32,970 nucleotides of DNA from Polyangiaceae bacterium (GTDB lineage Bacteria; Myxococcota_A; Polyangia; Polyangiales; Polyangiaceae): contig JAICQL010000072.1 of NCBI GenBank assembly GCA_025937895.1, positions 1 to 32,970 of the forward strand. Reading direction: 5' to 3'. The translations under genes and the position numbers were made by a program. The notes below the pieces were generated by a model that saw only the letters and a program-made list of their open reading frames with translations, had not been told where the DNA came from and ran no database searches. Below are positions 22,378-29,336 of the stretch, piece after piece (position 1 is the stretch's first letter; every line of letters starts with the position of its first letter).

Positions 22378-23469
22378 TTGACGCTCAGTATCGAACACGT
22401 CTCCGAGGCGAGCAGTGACCAGTGGCGGCGAGCCTGGAGCGCCTGTGAGTACGCCACGTTCTTCCAGTCGCTGGAGTGGGCGGAGGTCTGGGAGAGATAC
22501 AGCCGCGGGGCAATGCGTCCGGCAGCCAAGCTGGTCAAGTTCTCCGACGGGCGCGAGGCGGTGCTGCCGCTGTGCTTCGAGAGCAAGCTGAAGGGCCTGC
22601 TGAGCCGCTATGTGTTCTCGCCCGAAGCCACATACGGCGGCTGGCTGTCGGCGCAACCGCTGACCACCGCGCACGCCGTACTGCTCACCGAGTGGCTGCT
22701 GAAGGCCGACGGCAAGAACCTGGTGTGGCGCCTGAATCCCTATGATCCGCTGGCGCTGCCCGCGGCCATGATCTGCAGCGTGGGCGGGCGCAAAGACGTG
22801 ACCCACGCGGTGCGGCTGAGCAGCGATCCGGAGCAGCTGTTCAAGGGCTTCAAGAAAGGCACGCGTGAGGACATCCGCAAGGCGCAAAAGCGCGGCTGTA
22901 TCGAGGTCACGCCCGCGCAGACCGAGGCCGAGTGGAGGGCGTACTTCCGCGTCTACCAGGACTCGCTGGCGCGCTGGGGCCACAGCGCCAGCGACGGCTA
23001 TCGCTGGGAGCTGTTCGATCAGCTGCGCCGCCTCGACTCGCCGCACGTGCGCCTGTGGATCGCTCGCTATGACGGCCACGTGGTGAGCGGCGAGCTCTCG
23101 TTCTACTCGCAACACCACTCCGTCTCCTGGCACGCCGCGACCTTGAGGGACTATCTGCGCTCCGGGGTGAGCAAGTACCAGAGCTTCGAGATCCTCAAGG
23201 ATTGCTGCCGGCGCGGGCTGCACTGGCTGGACTTCAACCCCAGCGCCGGCCTGGGCGGGGTGAAGGAGCTGAAGGAGAGCTTCCGCGCCGAGCCCCTGCC
23301 CGCGCCGCTGGTGTACGTGGACACCCGGCTCAAGAGCGTCATCCGCAAGGCGGCGATCACCTTCAACGTGCAGAGCGCCAAGATCAGCGTGGAGCCACTC
23401 GACGCGAGCCTGCCGGGACAGGCGCCCGAGGCCGAGGTGAACACCACCGCGGCCTCCGCAGCGCCCTGA
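22378..23469 (+). CDS. FemAB-like / GNAT family acyl- or peptidyltransferase
   Basis: A 363-residue double-GNAT-fold protein of the FemAB-related type (Acetyltransf_6). Typical parts are EYATFFQSLEWAEVWERYSRG at the start, FKKGTREDIRKAQKRG, YFRVYQDSLARWGH, WIARYDGHVVSGELSFY, VSWHAATL and the C-terminal SKYQSFEILKDCCRRGLHWLDFNPSAGLGGVKELKESF. Members add amino acids to cell-wall peptides or act in exopolysaccharide loci; neither can be chosen here. The start is TTG at 22378; GAGGAGG lies four to five bases upstream, a strong ribosome site that decides it. The C-terminal tail is Ala-rich. It converges with the second DUF1552 gene. Confidence 0.88.
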   Translation: MTLSIEHVSEASSDQWRRAWSACEYATFFQSLEWAEVWERYSRGAMRPAAKLVKFSDGREAVLPLCFESKLKGLLSRYVFSPEATYGGWLSAQPLTTAHAVLLTEWLLKADGKNLVWRLNPYDPLALPAAMICSVGGRKDVTHAVRLSSDPEQLFKGFKKGTREDIRKAQKRGCIEVTPAQTEAEWRAYFRVYQDSLARWGHSASDGYRWELFDQLRRLDSPHVRLWIARYDGHVVSGELSFYSQHHSVSWHAATLRDYLRSGVSKYQSFEILKDCCRRGLHWLDFNPSAGLGGVKELKESFRAEPLPAPLVYVDTRLKSVIRKAAITFNVQSAKISVEPLDASLPGQAPEAEVNTTAASAAP

Positions 23470-23505
23470 CGCTTTCAACCGGTCGGGCGAGCCGTGCTGC
23501 TGCCG

Positions 23506-24996
23506 TCAGGCCAGCAGCGCATCGTACACCCCGCCCTGCATCGTCTGCCCGCCGCTGCCTTCGGCCGCGCCGAACCACTCGGAGGGGATGCCCATGGCGT
23601 TCACCACGGTATTGAGCAGCTTGTTGTGGGGAGCCACGCGATCGTCGGCGCGCGTGTTCTGTGCGGCGCCGAGCAGCACGTATTGCCCCTGCTTGAAGTA
23701 GCCACCTGCGCTGCCCGCCAGGATGTACGGCAGATCCATGAAGGAGTGCGCTTTGCCGTCAGACAGCTCGTTCGTGTACATGATCACCGAGTTGTCGAGC
23801 ACGGTGCGGCCGCCCGCCTCCTGATACGAGTCCAGCTTGGTCAGCAGGCGCGCGAACTGCGTCTGGTGCCAGAGGTCGATGTTGAACAACATGTCCTCAT
23901 AGCCGGCCACGTTGGCGCAGCCGTTGGCAGTGCTGTCGCCGAAGCAGTCGTCCTTCACCTTGCCGTGCGACAGCTTGTGGTGGTTGTACTCGTGGTTCAT
24001 GCCGTTCCAGCGGAAGGTAGGCCCGCCGGCGCCACGATCAAACTGCAGGGTGGCGACCCGGGTGAAGTCACAGGCCAGGGCCAGCGCCAGGATGTCGACC
24101 TGCAGCTCCGCGATCACGGGGTACCGATCGTTCTGCTCCACGTCCCGCTGCTGCAAGCTCTCGAAGGGCTGCACCGCGGAGAGCAGCGTGGGGTCCCCGC
24201 AGCTCAGCCCGCTCGCGCCCGCCTGCACCTCGAAGTTGCGGATGGCCGTGAAGTGCGCGTCCAGCTTGCGCTGATCCTCCGTGCTCAACCCCTTCAGCTT
24301 CAGCTCATCGAACTGCTGGCGCACCAGATCCAGCACGCTCTCCCGCCGCCGGGTGATGCGCTCGCTGGCGGCCGGCGCGTCGCTGCTCGGGTTGGCCAGG
24401 TTGGTAAACTGCGAATATGCAGTCCACGGATTGTTGATGCCGGCGACCGCGCGCCCCGACTCGCTGTAGGAGCTGAAATCGAGGCCCTTGTAGCCGCCGG
24501 GGCGCCCGACCAGCAGGTTCAGCGGTGGGGTGCGCGAGCCGTCCGTGCCCGGATTGACCTTTGCCGCGATGACGTGATCGACGCTGGGCCCGCGCGCGAG
24601 CCAGTTGTTGTTGTCGGCGAACTGCGCGGTGAGCTTGTGCGCCATGCCCTTGCCGTGATCGTCCCCGCCACCGCCCTGGTCTCGGCCGAAGCCGCGCGGC
24701 GACATGTGCACGCCGCGCGGAAAGAGCAGCTTGGCGCGCAGCGCGTTCAGCGGCTCATTGGAGGTACCGACCAGGCTCTCGGCGGCCAGCGCGCCGAAGC
24801 TGGTCTTGGGGAACCAGCGCTCCATGTTCACGCCGTTGCACGCGAAGAAGACGCCGAAGCGCTTGATGGTTTGCGCCTCTTGCGCCTGTGCCGTGCGCGG
24901 CGCAAACGTCTCCAGGAAGGGCAGCCCGAGCGCCACGCCGCCAAAGCCGCGCAAGAAGTGCCGGCGTGAGACCCGACCCATGTTTCCCTTCTTCAT
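23506..24996 (-). CDS. Second DUF1552 protein with Tat signal
   Basis: A 496-residue DUF1552 protein (unknown function). The start region MKKGNMGRVSRRHFLRGFGGVALGLPFLETFAP is a clear twin-arginine signal (SRRHFLR). Conserved parts: KRFGVFFACNGVNMERWFP, GVHMSPRGFG, DHVIAAKVNPGT, LKGLSTEDQRKLDAH, QVDILALALACDFTRVATLQFD, FNIDLWHQTQFARLLTKLDS and NSVIMYTNELSDGKAHSFMDLPYILAG. The ATG at 24996 overlaps the stop of the preceding DUF1592-type gene (TGATG); a GTG one codon earlier is an alternative, and GGAGG is upstream of both. It diverges clearly from the first DUF1552 protein in sequence, so the two are not a recent duplication. It is the second gene of its pair, the reverse of the order at 15228-18514. 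Confidence 0.92.
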   Translation of the reverse strand: MKKGNMGRVSRRHFLRGFGGVALGLPFLETFAPRTAQAQEAQTIKRFGVFFACNGVNMERWFPKTSFGALAAESLVGTSNEPLNALRAKLLFPRGVHMSPRGFGRDQGGGGDDHGKGMAHKLTAQFADNNNWLARGPSVDHVIAAKVNPGTDGSRTPPLNLLVGRPGGYKGLDFSSYSESGRAVAGINNPWTAYSQFTNLANPSSDAPAASERITRRRESVLDLVRQQFDELKLKGLSTEDQRKLDAHFTAIRNFEVQAGASGLSCGDPTLLSAVQPFESLQQRDVEQNDRYPVIAELQVDILALALACDFTRVATLQFDRGAGGPTFRWNGMNHEYNHHKLSHGKVKDDCFGDSTANGCANVAGYEDMLFNIDLWHQTQFARLLTKLDSYQEAGGRTVLDNSVIMYTNELSDGKAHSFMDLPYILAGSAGGYFKQGQYVLLGAAQNTRADDRVAPHNKLLNTVVNAMGIPSEWFGAAEGSGGQTMQGGVYDALLA

Positions 24997-26702
24997 CACT
25001 TGCTCGCCTCCACACGGCCCCGGAACTCCGGGGCTGTGACGATCGCAGTCACCAGCTCCTTCACGCCCCGAGGGTCCTGCGCCAGTCGATCGCGCAGCGC
25101 GACGTCCACCGTGGCCAACTCTCGTCCATTGGCAAACTCGAGCCAGCGCGACACGTAGCAGCTACGTGCCTCGTCGCTGGCGGCCAGCGCCTCCACCAGA
25201 TCCCCCGCGTGCTCGAACGCGACGCGCTGGCCATCCAGGGTCATCGCTCCAGTGGTGTCGACCGGGGCGCCGTTGTCGCTCTCGCGAGCGCGGCCGATCG
25301 CGTCAAAGCCCTCGAAGGAGAAGCCCGGCTCGTTGATCTGCCCGTGGCAGGTGGGGCAGTACTGTTGCCCCGTGAGCAAGCTCACCTCGTCGCGCGTGGT
25401 GACGACCGGGGTGGTAGCGGGCGGCGGCGGCGTGGTCACGGCCCCGGGCGGCGGCTCGGGGATTGCCCGGCACAGGATGTCGCGCAGGATGAACAGGCCG
25501 CGGTGAATGGGGTCCGTCTTCTTGGCGTACGCGTTGGATGCCAGGAAGCCGAGCTGCATCAGGAAGCCCTTGCGCTCGCCATCCTCGAAGTCGATGCGGC
25601 CCAGGCGCGAGCTGGAGCCCTGGCTCCCCGCACCACCCTGCCCGTAGATCGTCGCCAGCGCGCCATCGGCGTAGGCGTACGGGGCAGTCAGCAGCTCTTC
25701 CAGGCCGCCGCCTTCCTCGATCACGTCGGCCAGGAAGGCGTCCGAAGACGCCAGCAAGCGATCGATGAAGTTGGCGGGCAGGCCACGATACGTGTCGGCA
25801 TCGGGAGCGATCTTCGAATATCGCCCGAACTGCCACAGCTGCTCGTGGAACGACACGAGCTTGCTCGTCACCCGCTCATCGCCGAGCAGGCGCGCCACCT
25901 GCGCCTCGATCTGCGCCTCGGTGCGCAGCTGCCCCGCCCGCGCTTTCTCGAACAGGGTCGAATCGGGCATCGAGTCGAACAGGAAATACGACAGGCGCGA
26001 GGCTATCTCCCAGTCGTCGAGCAGCCTGCGGCCGTCCTGCACCTGGCCCTGGCTGACGGCCGCGCGATACAGGAACTGCGGGGCCTGCAGCATGGCCTCC
26101 ACCACCAGCTGCACACCCTCTCGGAAGGGATCCCCATCCTCGCCCAGCTCACCGCCCAGCTCGAACAGGTCACCGAAGCGAGCGCGCTCCGCGTCGCTCA
26201 GCGGTCGCCGGAAGGCGCGCTCGCCAAAGCTGCTGATGAACTCCTCGGCGCAGCCCGCATCTGTCGCGCTGCACGGCACGAGGCGCTGGTAAATGTCGGC
26301 ATCGGCCACCACCCTCGCCGCGACTGCTTCAGCCGAGAAGCGATACTCCGGCCCGAGCCGCGCGTCGACCCGCAGATCACTGCTGGTGTCGAACCGGAAG
26401 CCATTGAGCGCGTCGGGCGCGAAGGTGCGCTGCGCGACCTCCGCATCGCCGAACAGATCCTGCAGCGTGTTGTCGTATTGCGACTGCGACAGACGAACCA
26501 GCCGTGACTCCTCCTCCAGCTTCACGGGCGGCGCCGTGGGGAACGCGCCCGGCCCCGCGCCGTTCGGACCGCTCGAGCCGTCCGGAGCGTCATCGCTGGC
26601 TGGGTCGCCATTGCTGAGACTGCCCTCGCCGCAGCCCGCAGCAAAGGAGCACGCCAAGGCCAAGATACCGACGAGCGCCCCGAGCTTCGTTCGTTCATTC
26701 AT
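24996..26702 (-). CDS. Second DUF1592/DUF1588/DUF1585-type lipoprotein with CxxCH motif
   Basis: A 568-residue protein of the planctomycete-cytochrome-like family. Seen in order: lipoprotein signal with a lipobox (LALAC, or FAAGC six residues later), a short Gly/Asp/Pro linker, VRLSQSQYDNTLQDLFGD (DUF1587-like), GERAFRRPLSDAERARF (DUF1595), QAPQFLYR and DDWEIASRLSYFLFDSMPD (DUF1592), HRGLFILRDILCRAIPEPPPG with YCPTCHGQINEPGFSFEGFDAIG (DUF1588, CxxCH), and CYVSRWLEFANGRE to the end (DUF1585). The CxxCH could bind heme c, unproven in this family. ATG at 26702 chosen; a GTG four codons upstream is possible. It is coupled to the DUF1552 gene that follows. Confidence 0.9.
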   Translation of the reverse strand: MNERTKLGALVGILALACSFAAGCGEGSLSNGDPASDDAPDGSSGPNGAGPGAFPTAPPVKLEEESRLVRLSQSQYDNTLQDLFGDAEVAQRTFAPDALNGFRFDTSSDLRVDARLGPEYRFSAEAVAARVVADADIYQRLVPCSATDAGCAEEFISSFGERAFRRPLSDAERARFGDLFELGGELGEDGDPFREGVQLVVEAMLQAPQFLYRAAVSQGQVQDGRRLLDDWEIASRLSYFLFDSMPDSTLFEKARAGQLRTEAQIEAQVARLLGDERVTSKLVSFHEQLWQFGRYSKIAPDADTYRGLPANFIDRLLASSDAFLADVIEEGGGLEELLTAPYAYADGALATIYGQGGAGSQGSSSRLGRIDFEDGERKGFLMQLGFLASNAYAKKTDPIHRGLFILRDILCRAIPEPPPGAVTTPPPPATTPVVTTRDEVSLLTGQQYCPTCHGQINEPGFSFEGFDAIGRARESDNGAPVDTTGAMTLDGQRVAFEHAGDLVEALAASDEARSCYVSRWLEFANGRELATVDVALRDRLAQDPRGVKELVTAIVTAPEFRGRVEASK

Positions 26703-26986
26703 GATCAGGATCACCAGTATGCCACAAGGCCCACGCGCTCGTGAGCTGCTGTTCCATCAGTAAAACGGCTGCGGTGCGATCTGATTGATCCTCACGGAAG
26801 CCACCCGAGAGGGCTAAAAGCGAGCGCAGCTTAGCCGACGCGAGCGCGCACGCGAACGCTGACAGCGTTTTCCAGACACATCAGGTCGCACACTGGTATC
26901 CAGCTGCCCACACGTGCTCTGCGCGATCTGCAAGAGTCGAGATCAGGCTCGATTTACGCTGAAAACGTGCGCCTCTACGCGTGCTG
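26703..26986. promoter_or_regulatory. Upstream region of the second DUF1592/DUF1552 pair
   Basis: A 284-base gap between the aminopeptidase-like gene and the DUF1592-type gene, both leftward. It is less GC-rich than its surroundings and probably holds the promoter of the pair. The only clear element is the dyad AACGCT-GAC-AGCGTT at 26855-26869, about 155 bases upstream of the start. No coding content was seen. Confidence 0.5.
26855..26869. promoter_or_regulatory. Six-base dyad, candidate operator
   Basis: AACGCT and AGCGTT are perfect inverted copies separated by GAC. Length and spacing fit a dimeric regulator site upstream of the DUF1592/DUF1552 pair; chance occurrence cannot be excluded. 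Confidence 0.3.
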
Positions 26987-28195
26987 CTACTTACCGGCGA
27001 AGTGCGGCGTGACAGGCGCGCGCCGTTCGGCGAGCTCGCGCTCTTTCAGGAGGATGCGAGTCTGCCGCTCTCGCTGTTCTTCCACACGACGAACCTGTTT
27101 GGAGCGCCAGCGCCAGTCCGACTGCTCGAAAGGAGCTATGGGAAACAACCGTGTGGGACAACCACGCTCACGCAGCCGATCGAGCACGGGCCCGATCTCC
27201 GAGCTCTGCTCGCGACCAAAGTCCGGGGTGGATACGCTGGAGACGGCGCTCAAGAAGCGGCGCCAGTTGTAACCACACGCCTCGTACAGGGCGGAGAAAT
27301 TGGGCCCGCCCACCTGGTACAGGCGAAAGCCGATCAAGGTGGCATTGTTGGGCCGCTGCGCGAGCCGCAGCTCGGCCATCATGCGATCGATGATCTGCTT
27401 CTTGCGCTCGTACTTCTGAGGGTCCGGCAGGTCGCTGGTGTAGACCGCGTTCAGCTCCTGGTAGTAGGCGCTGAGCTGCTTGACCCGCTGCTGACCCAGC
27501 TGTTTCCCTGACAGGTACGCGCGCAGCTCGGGCGGCATCGCCTGACCGGTGACGTGCTGCAGGTACTGCCCGGTCATCGTATCGGCGATGAAGCTGGCCA
27601 GGCTCTCGTTGAAGAACTGCTGATCTTTGATCAGCACGGTGGCGTGCACGGACTCGTGCAGCACCGTGTTGATGAGCGATGCCACCGCCCCCGGGTGCTT
27701 GGACAGCATGCTCCACACGATCGGATCCGCGAACCAGCCGCCGGTGGAGAATGCAGCCACGCCGCGCATGTTCACGTCCCAGCCCTGCGCGCTCAGCTGG
27801 TCGCGAAAGCGCTCGGCGTCACTCTTATCGAACCAGCCCAGGCCGGGAAAGCTGCCCACGATCGGGAAGGTGAACACCTTGGCCCGGAACGCGAGCGGCG
27901 CGCTGGCGTTGACGAACCACAGCGGGTAGTCGCGATCGAGGTGGACGTACTTGCGATAGCTGTCGCCCACGCGCAGCCCGTGCTGCCAGGCGAAGCGCCG
28001 CACGCACTCCACCTCCGACAGCAGCTCGCGTGTTTGCTCCGGCGTGTCCGGATCGGCCAGCACCGCGGGGATGGGGCGTGCCGCCGACACCAGCTCCCAC
28101 TGCCCTGCCGCCGCCTGCGATACGTAGCGCACCGTGGCGCACCCAGGAAGCAGAGCGAGGAGCAGGCAGAAAAACCAGAAGCGCTGACGTTGCAC
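26987..28195 (-). CDS. Putative zinc aminopeptidase lipoprotein (COG4324 type)
   Basis: A 402-residue predicted aminopeptidase of the COG4324 family, a poorly studied group. The zinc motif is in LINTVLHESVHATVLI: HExxH at residues 180-184, with Glu197 (FFNESLASFIADT) as likely third ligand. Other family marks are the YVHLDRDYPLWFVNASAPLAF strand region, FPIVGSFPGLGWFD, and RGVAAFSTGGWFADPIVWSML. The N-terminus FWFFCLLLALLPGC is a lipoprotein signal with Cys19, so it is likely membrane-tethered. The start is a GTG at 28195; a TTG four codons earlier is an alternative, and longer in-frame extensions would spoil the signal. Neither has a strong ribosome site. The C-terminal 40 residues are Arg/Glu-rich. 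It is divergent from a second lipoprotein gene. Confidence 0.83.
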   Translation of the reverse strand: MQRQRFWFFCLLLALLPGCATVRYVSQAAAGQWELVSAARPIPAVLADPDTPEQTRELLSEVECVRRFAWQHGLRVGDSYRKYVHLDRDYPLWFVNASAPLAFRAKVFTFPIVGSFPGLGWFDKSDAERFRDQLSAQGWDVNMRGVAAFSTGGWFADPIVWSMLSKHPGAVASLINTVLHESVHATVLIKDQQFFNESLASFIADTMTGQYLQHVTGQAMPPELRAYLSGKQLGQQRVKQLSAYYQELNAVYTSDLPDPQKYERKKQIIDRMMAELRLAQRPNNATLIGFRLYQVGGPNFSALYEACGYNWRRFLSAVSSVSTPDFGREQSSEIGPVLDRLRERGCPTRLFPIAPFEQSDWRWRSKQVRRVEEQRERQTRILLKERELAERRAPVTPHFAGK

Positions 28196-28387
28196 GGGTC
28201 CAGGCAATGTGTCGTGGCACGGTCGACAATGCAACCACCTGCAGCTGCACACGCTTCCTGCAACTTTCGGGCTGCGCCTGCCGGAGCGCCCCCGAGCGGC
28301 CGCCGATGTGGGCGGGACTCCAACCAAACTGTCTCGACCGTGCGGCGATCAGCTTGGAGGGCGCGGCCCGGCGTTGCACGCTGAAGC

Positions 28388-29206
28388 ATGCAGCTCCGCT
28401 CTCATCGCGCCTGGCGCTCGCTGTGCTCCGGGCTTTGCGCCATCGCCGTCGGCTCGTGCGGCCTGACCACCCTGGCCTGCGGCGGAGCCGCCAGCAGCAG
28501 CGCCCTCGCCGCCGCCAGCGCAGCGGAAACAGCACCGCCCCCGGCCGAGAGCGAGGCCGCCGGCGCGGCACCCGAACCGGCAGAGCCTGCCGAGCTCGAG
28601 AGCCCTGCGGCGAGCCGCAGCTTGCCCAGCGAGTGTCAGCTGCTCGCTGGGCTGTGCTTGCCGCCACGTGACTTCGTGCGCCGGCTATGCCAGGGCGCAT
28701 ACACGGGCGTGGCCTTTCATCTGCTGGAGAAGCGCTCGCCCTTCTCGCGTGGGTACATTCGCGTGCGTGAGGTGCACTCGGTCAACGCGCTGGGCGGGCC
28801 CACGAGCGACGCCAAGCTGACCTTCGGTGAAGAGGTGCTGATCTTGACCCGCACCATGGATGGCGGGCCCGGTCAGATGCAGGTGAGCGGCATGGGCGGC
28901 TACGACGTGCTGCGCTGGGACGGCACCTGCGCCAACTTGGCCGATGGTGAGCTCGCGCTGCGGCCGCCGACCACGCCGCGAGCGGCGCCGCTGGAGTGGC
29001 GCTACATCGACGAGAACATCCAGACCGCGTTGCTGCAGGACGAGGGCGTGCGCAGCGCGCGCCAGGCGCAGCGCAAGCATTGCCACGGCGTGAGCCTGGG
29101 CCCGCGCTCCGCCGCCTGTGTGAAGGCGGAGGATCAGCTCAACGCGCGCATCGTGCTGGCAGTGCGCAGCGGCATGGAGCTGCCGCCGCTGCTCAGCGTG
29201 CCCTGA
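28388..29206 (+). CDS. Unrecognised lipoprotein
   Basis: A 272-residue protein whose family was not recognised. The N-terminus has a lipoprotein signal with lipobox TLAC (Cys31), then an Ala/Pro/Glu-rich linker to about residue 80. The C-terminal 190 residues are folded-looking, with Cys residues in CQLLAGLCLPPRDFVRRLC and later at TCANL, KHCHG and AACVKAEDQ, suggesting disulfides outside the cytoplasm. The segment GVAFHLLEKRSPFSRGYIRVREVHSVN with FGEEVLILTR looks beta-rich, like a small barrel. The ATG at 28388 is the start that gives the signal peptide. It is divergent from the aminopeptidase-like gene across 192 bases that contain nothing else recognised. Probably a lineage-specific envelope protein. 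Confidence 0.75.
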   Translation: MQLRSHRAWRSLCSGLCAIAVGSCGLTTLACGGAASSSALAAASAAETAPPPAESEAAGAAPEPAEPAELESPAASRSLPSECQLLAGLCLPPRDFVRRLCQGAYTGVAFHLLEKRSPFSRGYIRVREVHSVNALGGPTSDAKLTFGEEVLILTRTMDGGPGQMQVSGMGGYDVLRWDGTCANLADGELALRPPTTPRAAPLEWRYIDENIQTALLQDEGVRSARQAQRKHCHGVSLGPRSAACVKAEDQLNARIVLAVRSGMELPPLLSVP

Positions 29207-29211
29207 GCTGC

Positions 29212-29225
29212 TCGCTCGCGAGCGA
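29212..29225. promoter_or_regulatory. 14-bp palindrome between lipoprotein and GH3 genes
   Basis: TCGCTCGCGAGCGA is a perfect palindrome just after the lipoprotein stop and 111 bases before the GH3 start. It could be a regulator site for the GH3 gene or part of a transcript end; no T-run follows. Confidence 0.35.
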
Positions 29226-29336
29226 CTCCCCGGCCGGACGAGCGATTCCGCCCGCGGAGCCGACCCCGCGCGCAAAGCTCTTGTGTCCGGCCGCCGTGTT
29301 CTGGAAAACGGGAGCCCTCTCGAACCCAGGACTGCC

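Noticed and set aside
22351..23478. 375-residue minus-strand frame opposite the FemAB-like gene
   Set aside because: The plus strand carries strong FemAB motifs and a strong ribosome site; the minus frame is Val/Leu/Gln-rich without motifs.
23494..26507. Two long plus-strand frames opposite the second DUF1552/DUF1592 pair
   Set aside because: Both lie antisense to conserved families with signals, lack any start-site support, and show no recognisable domain.
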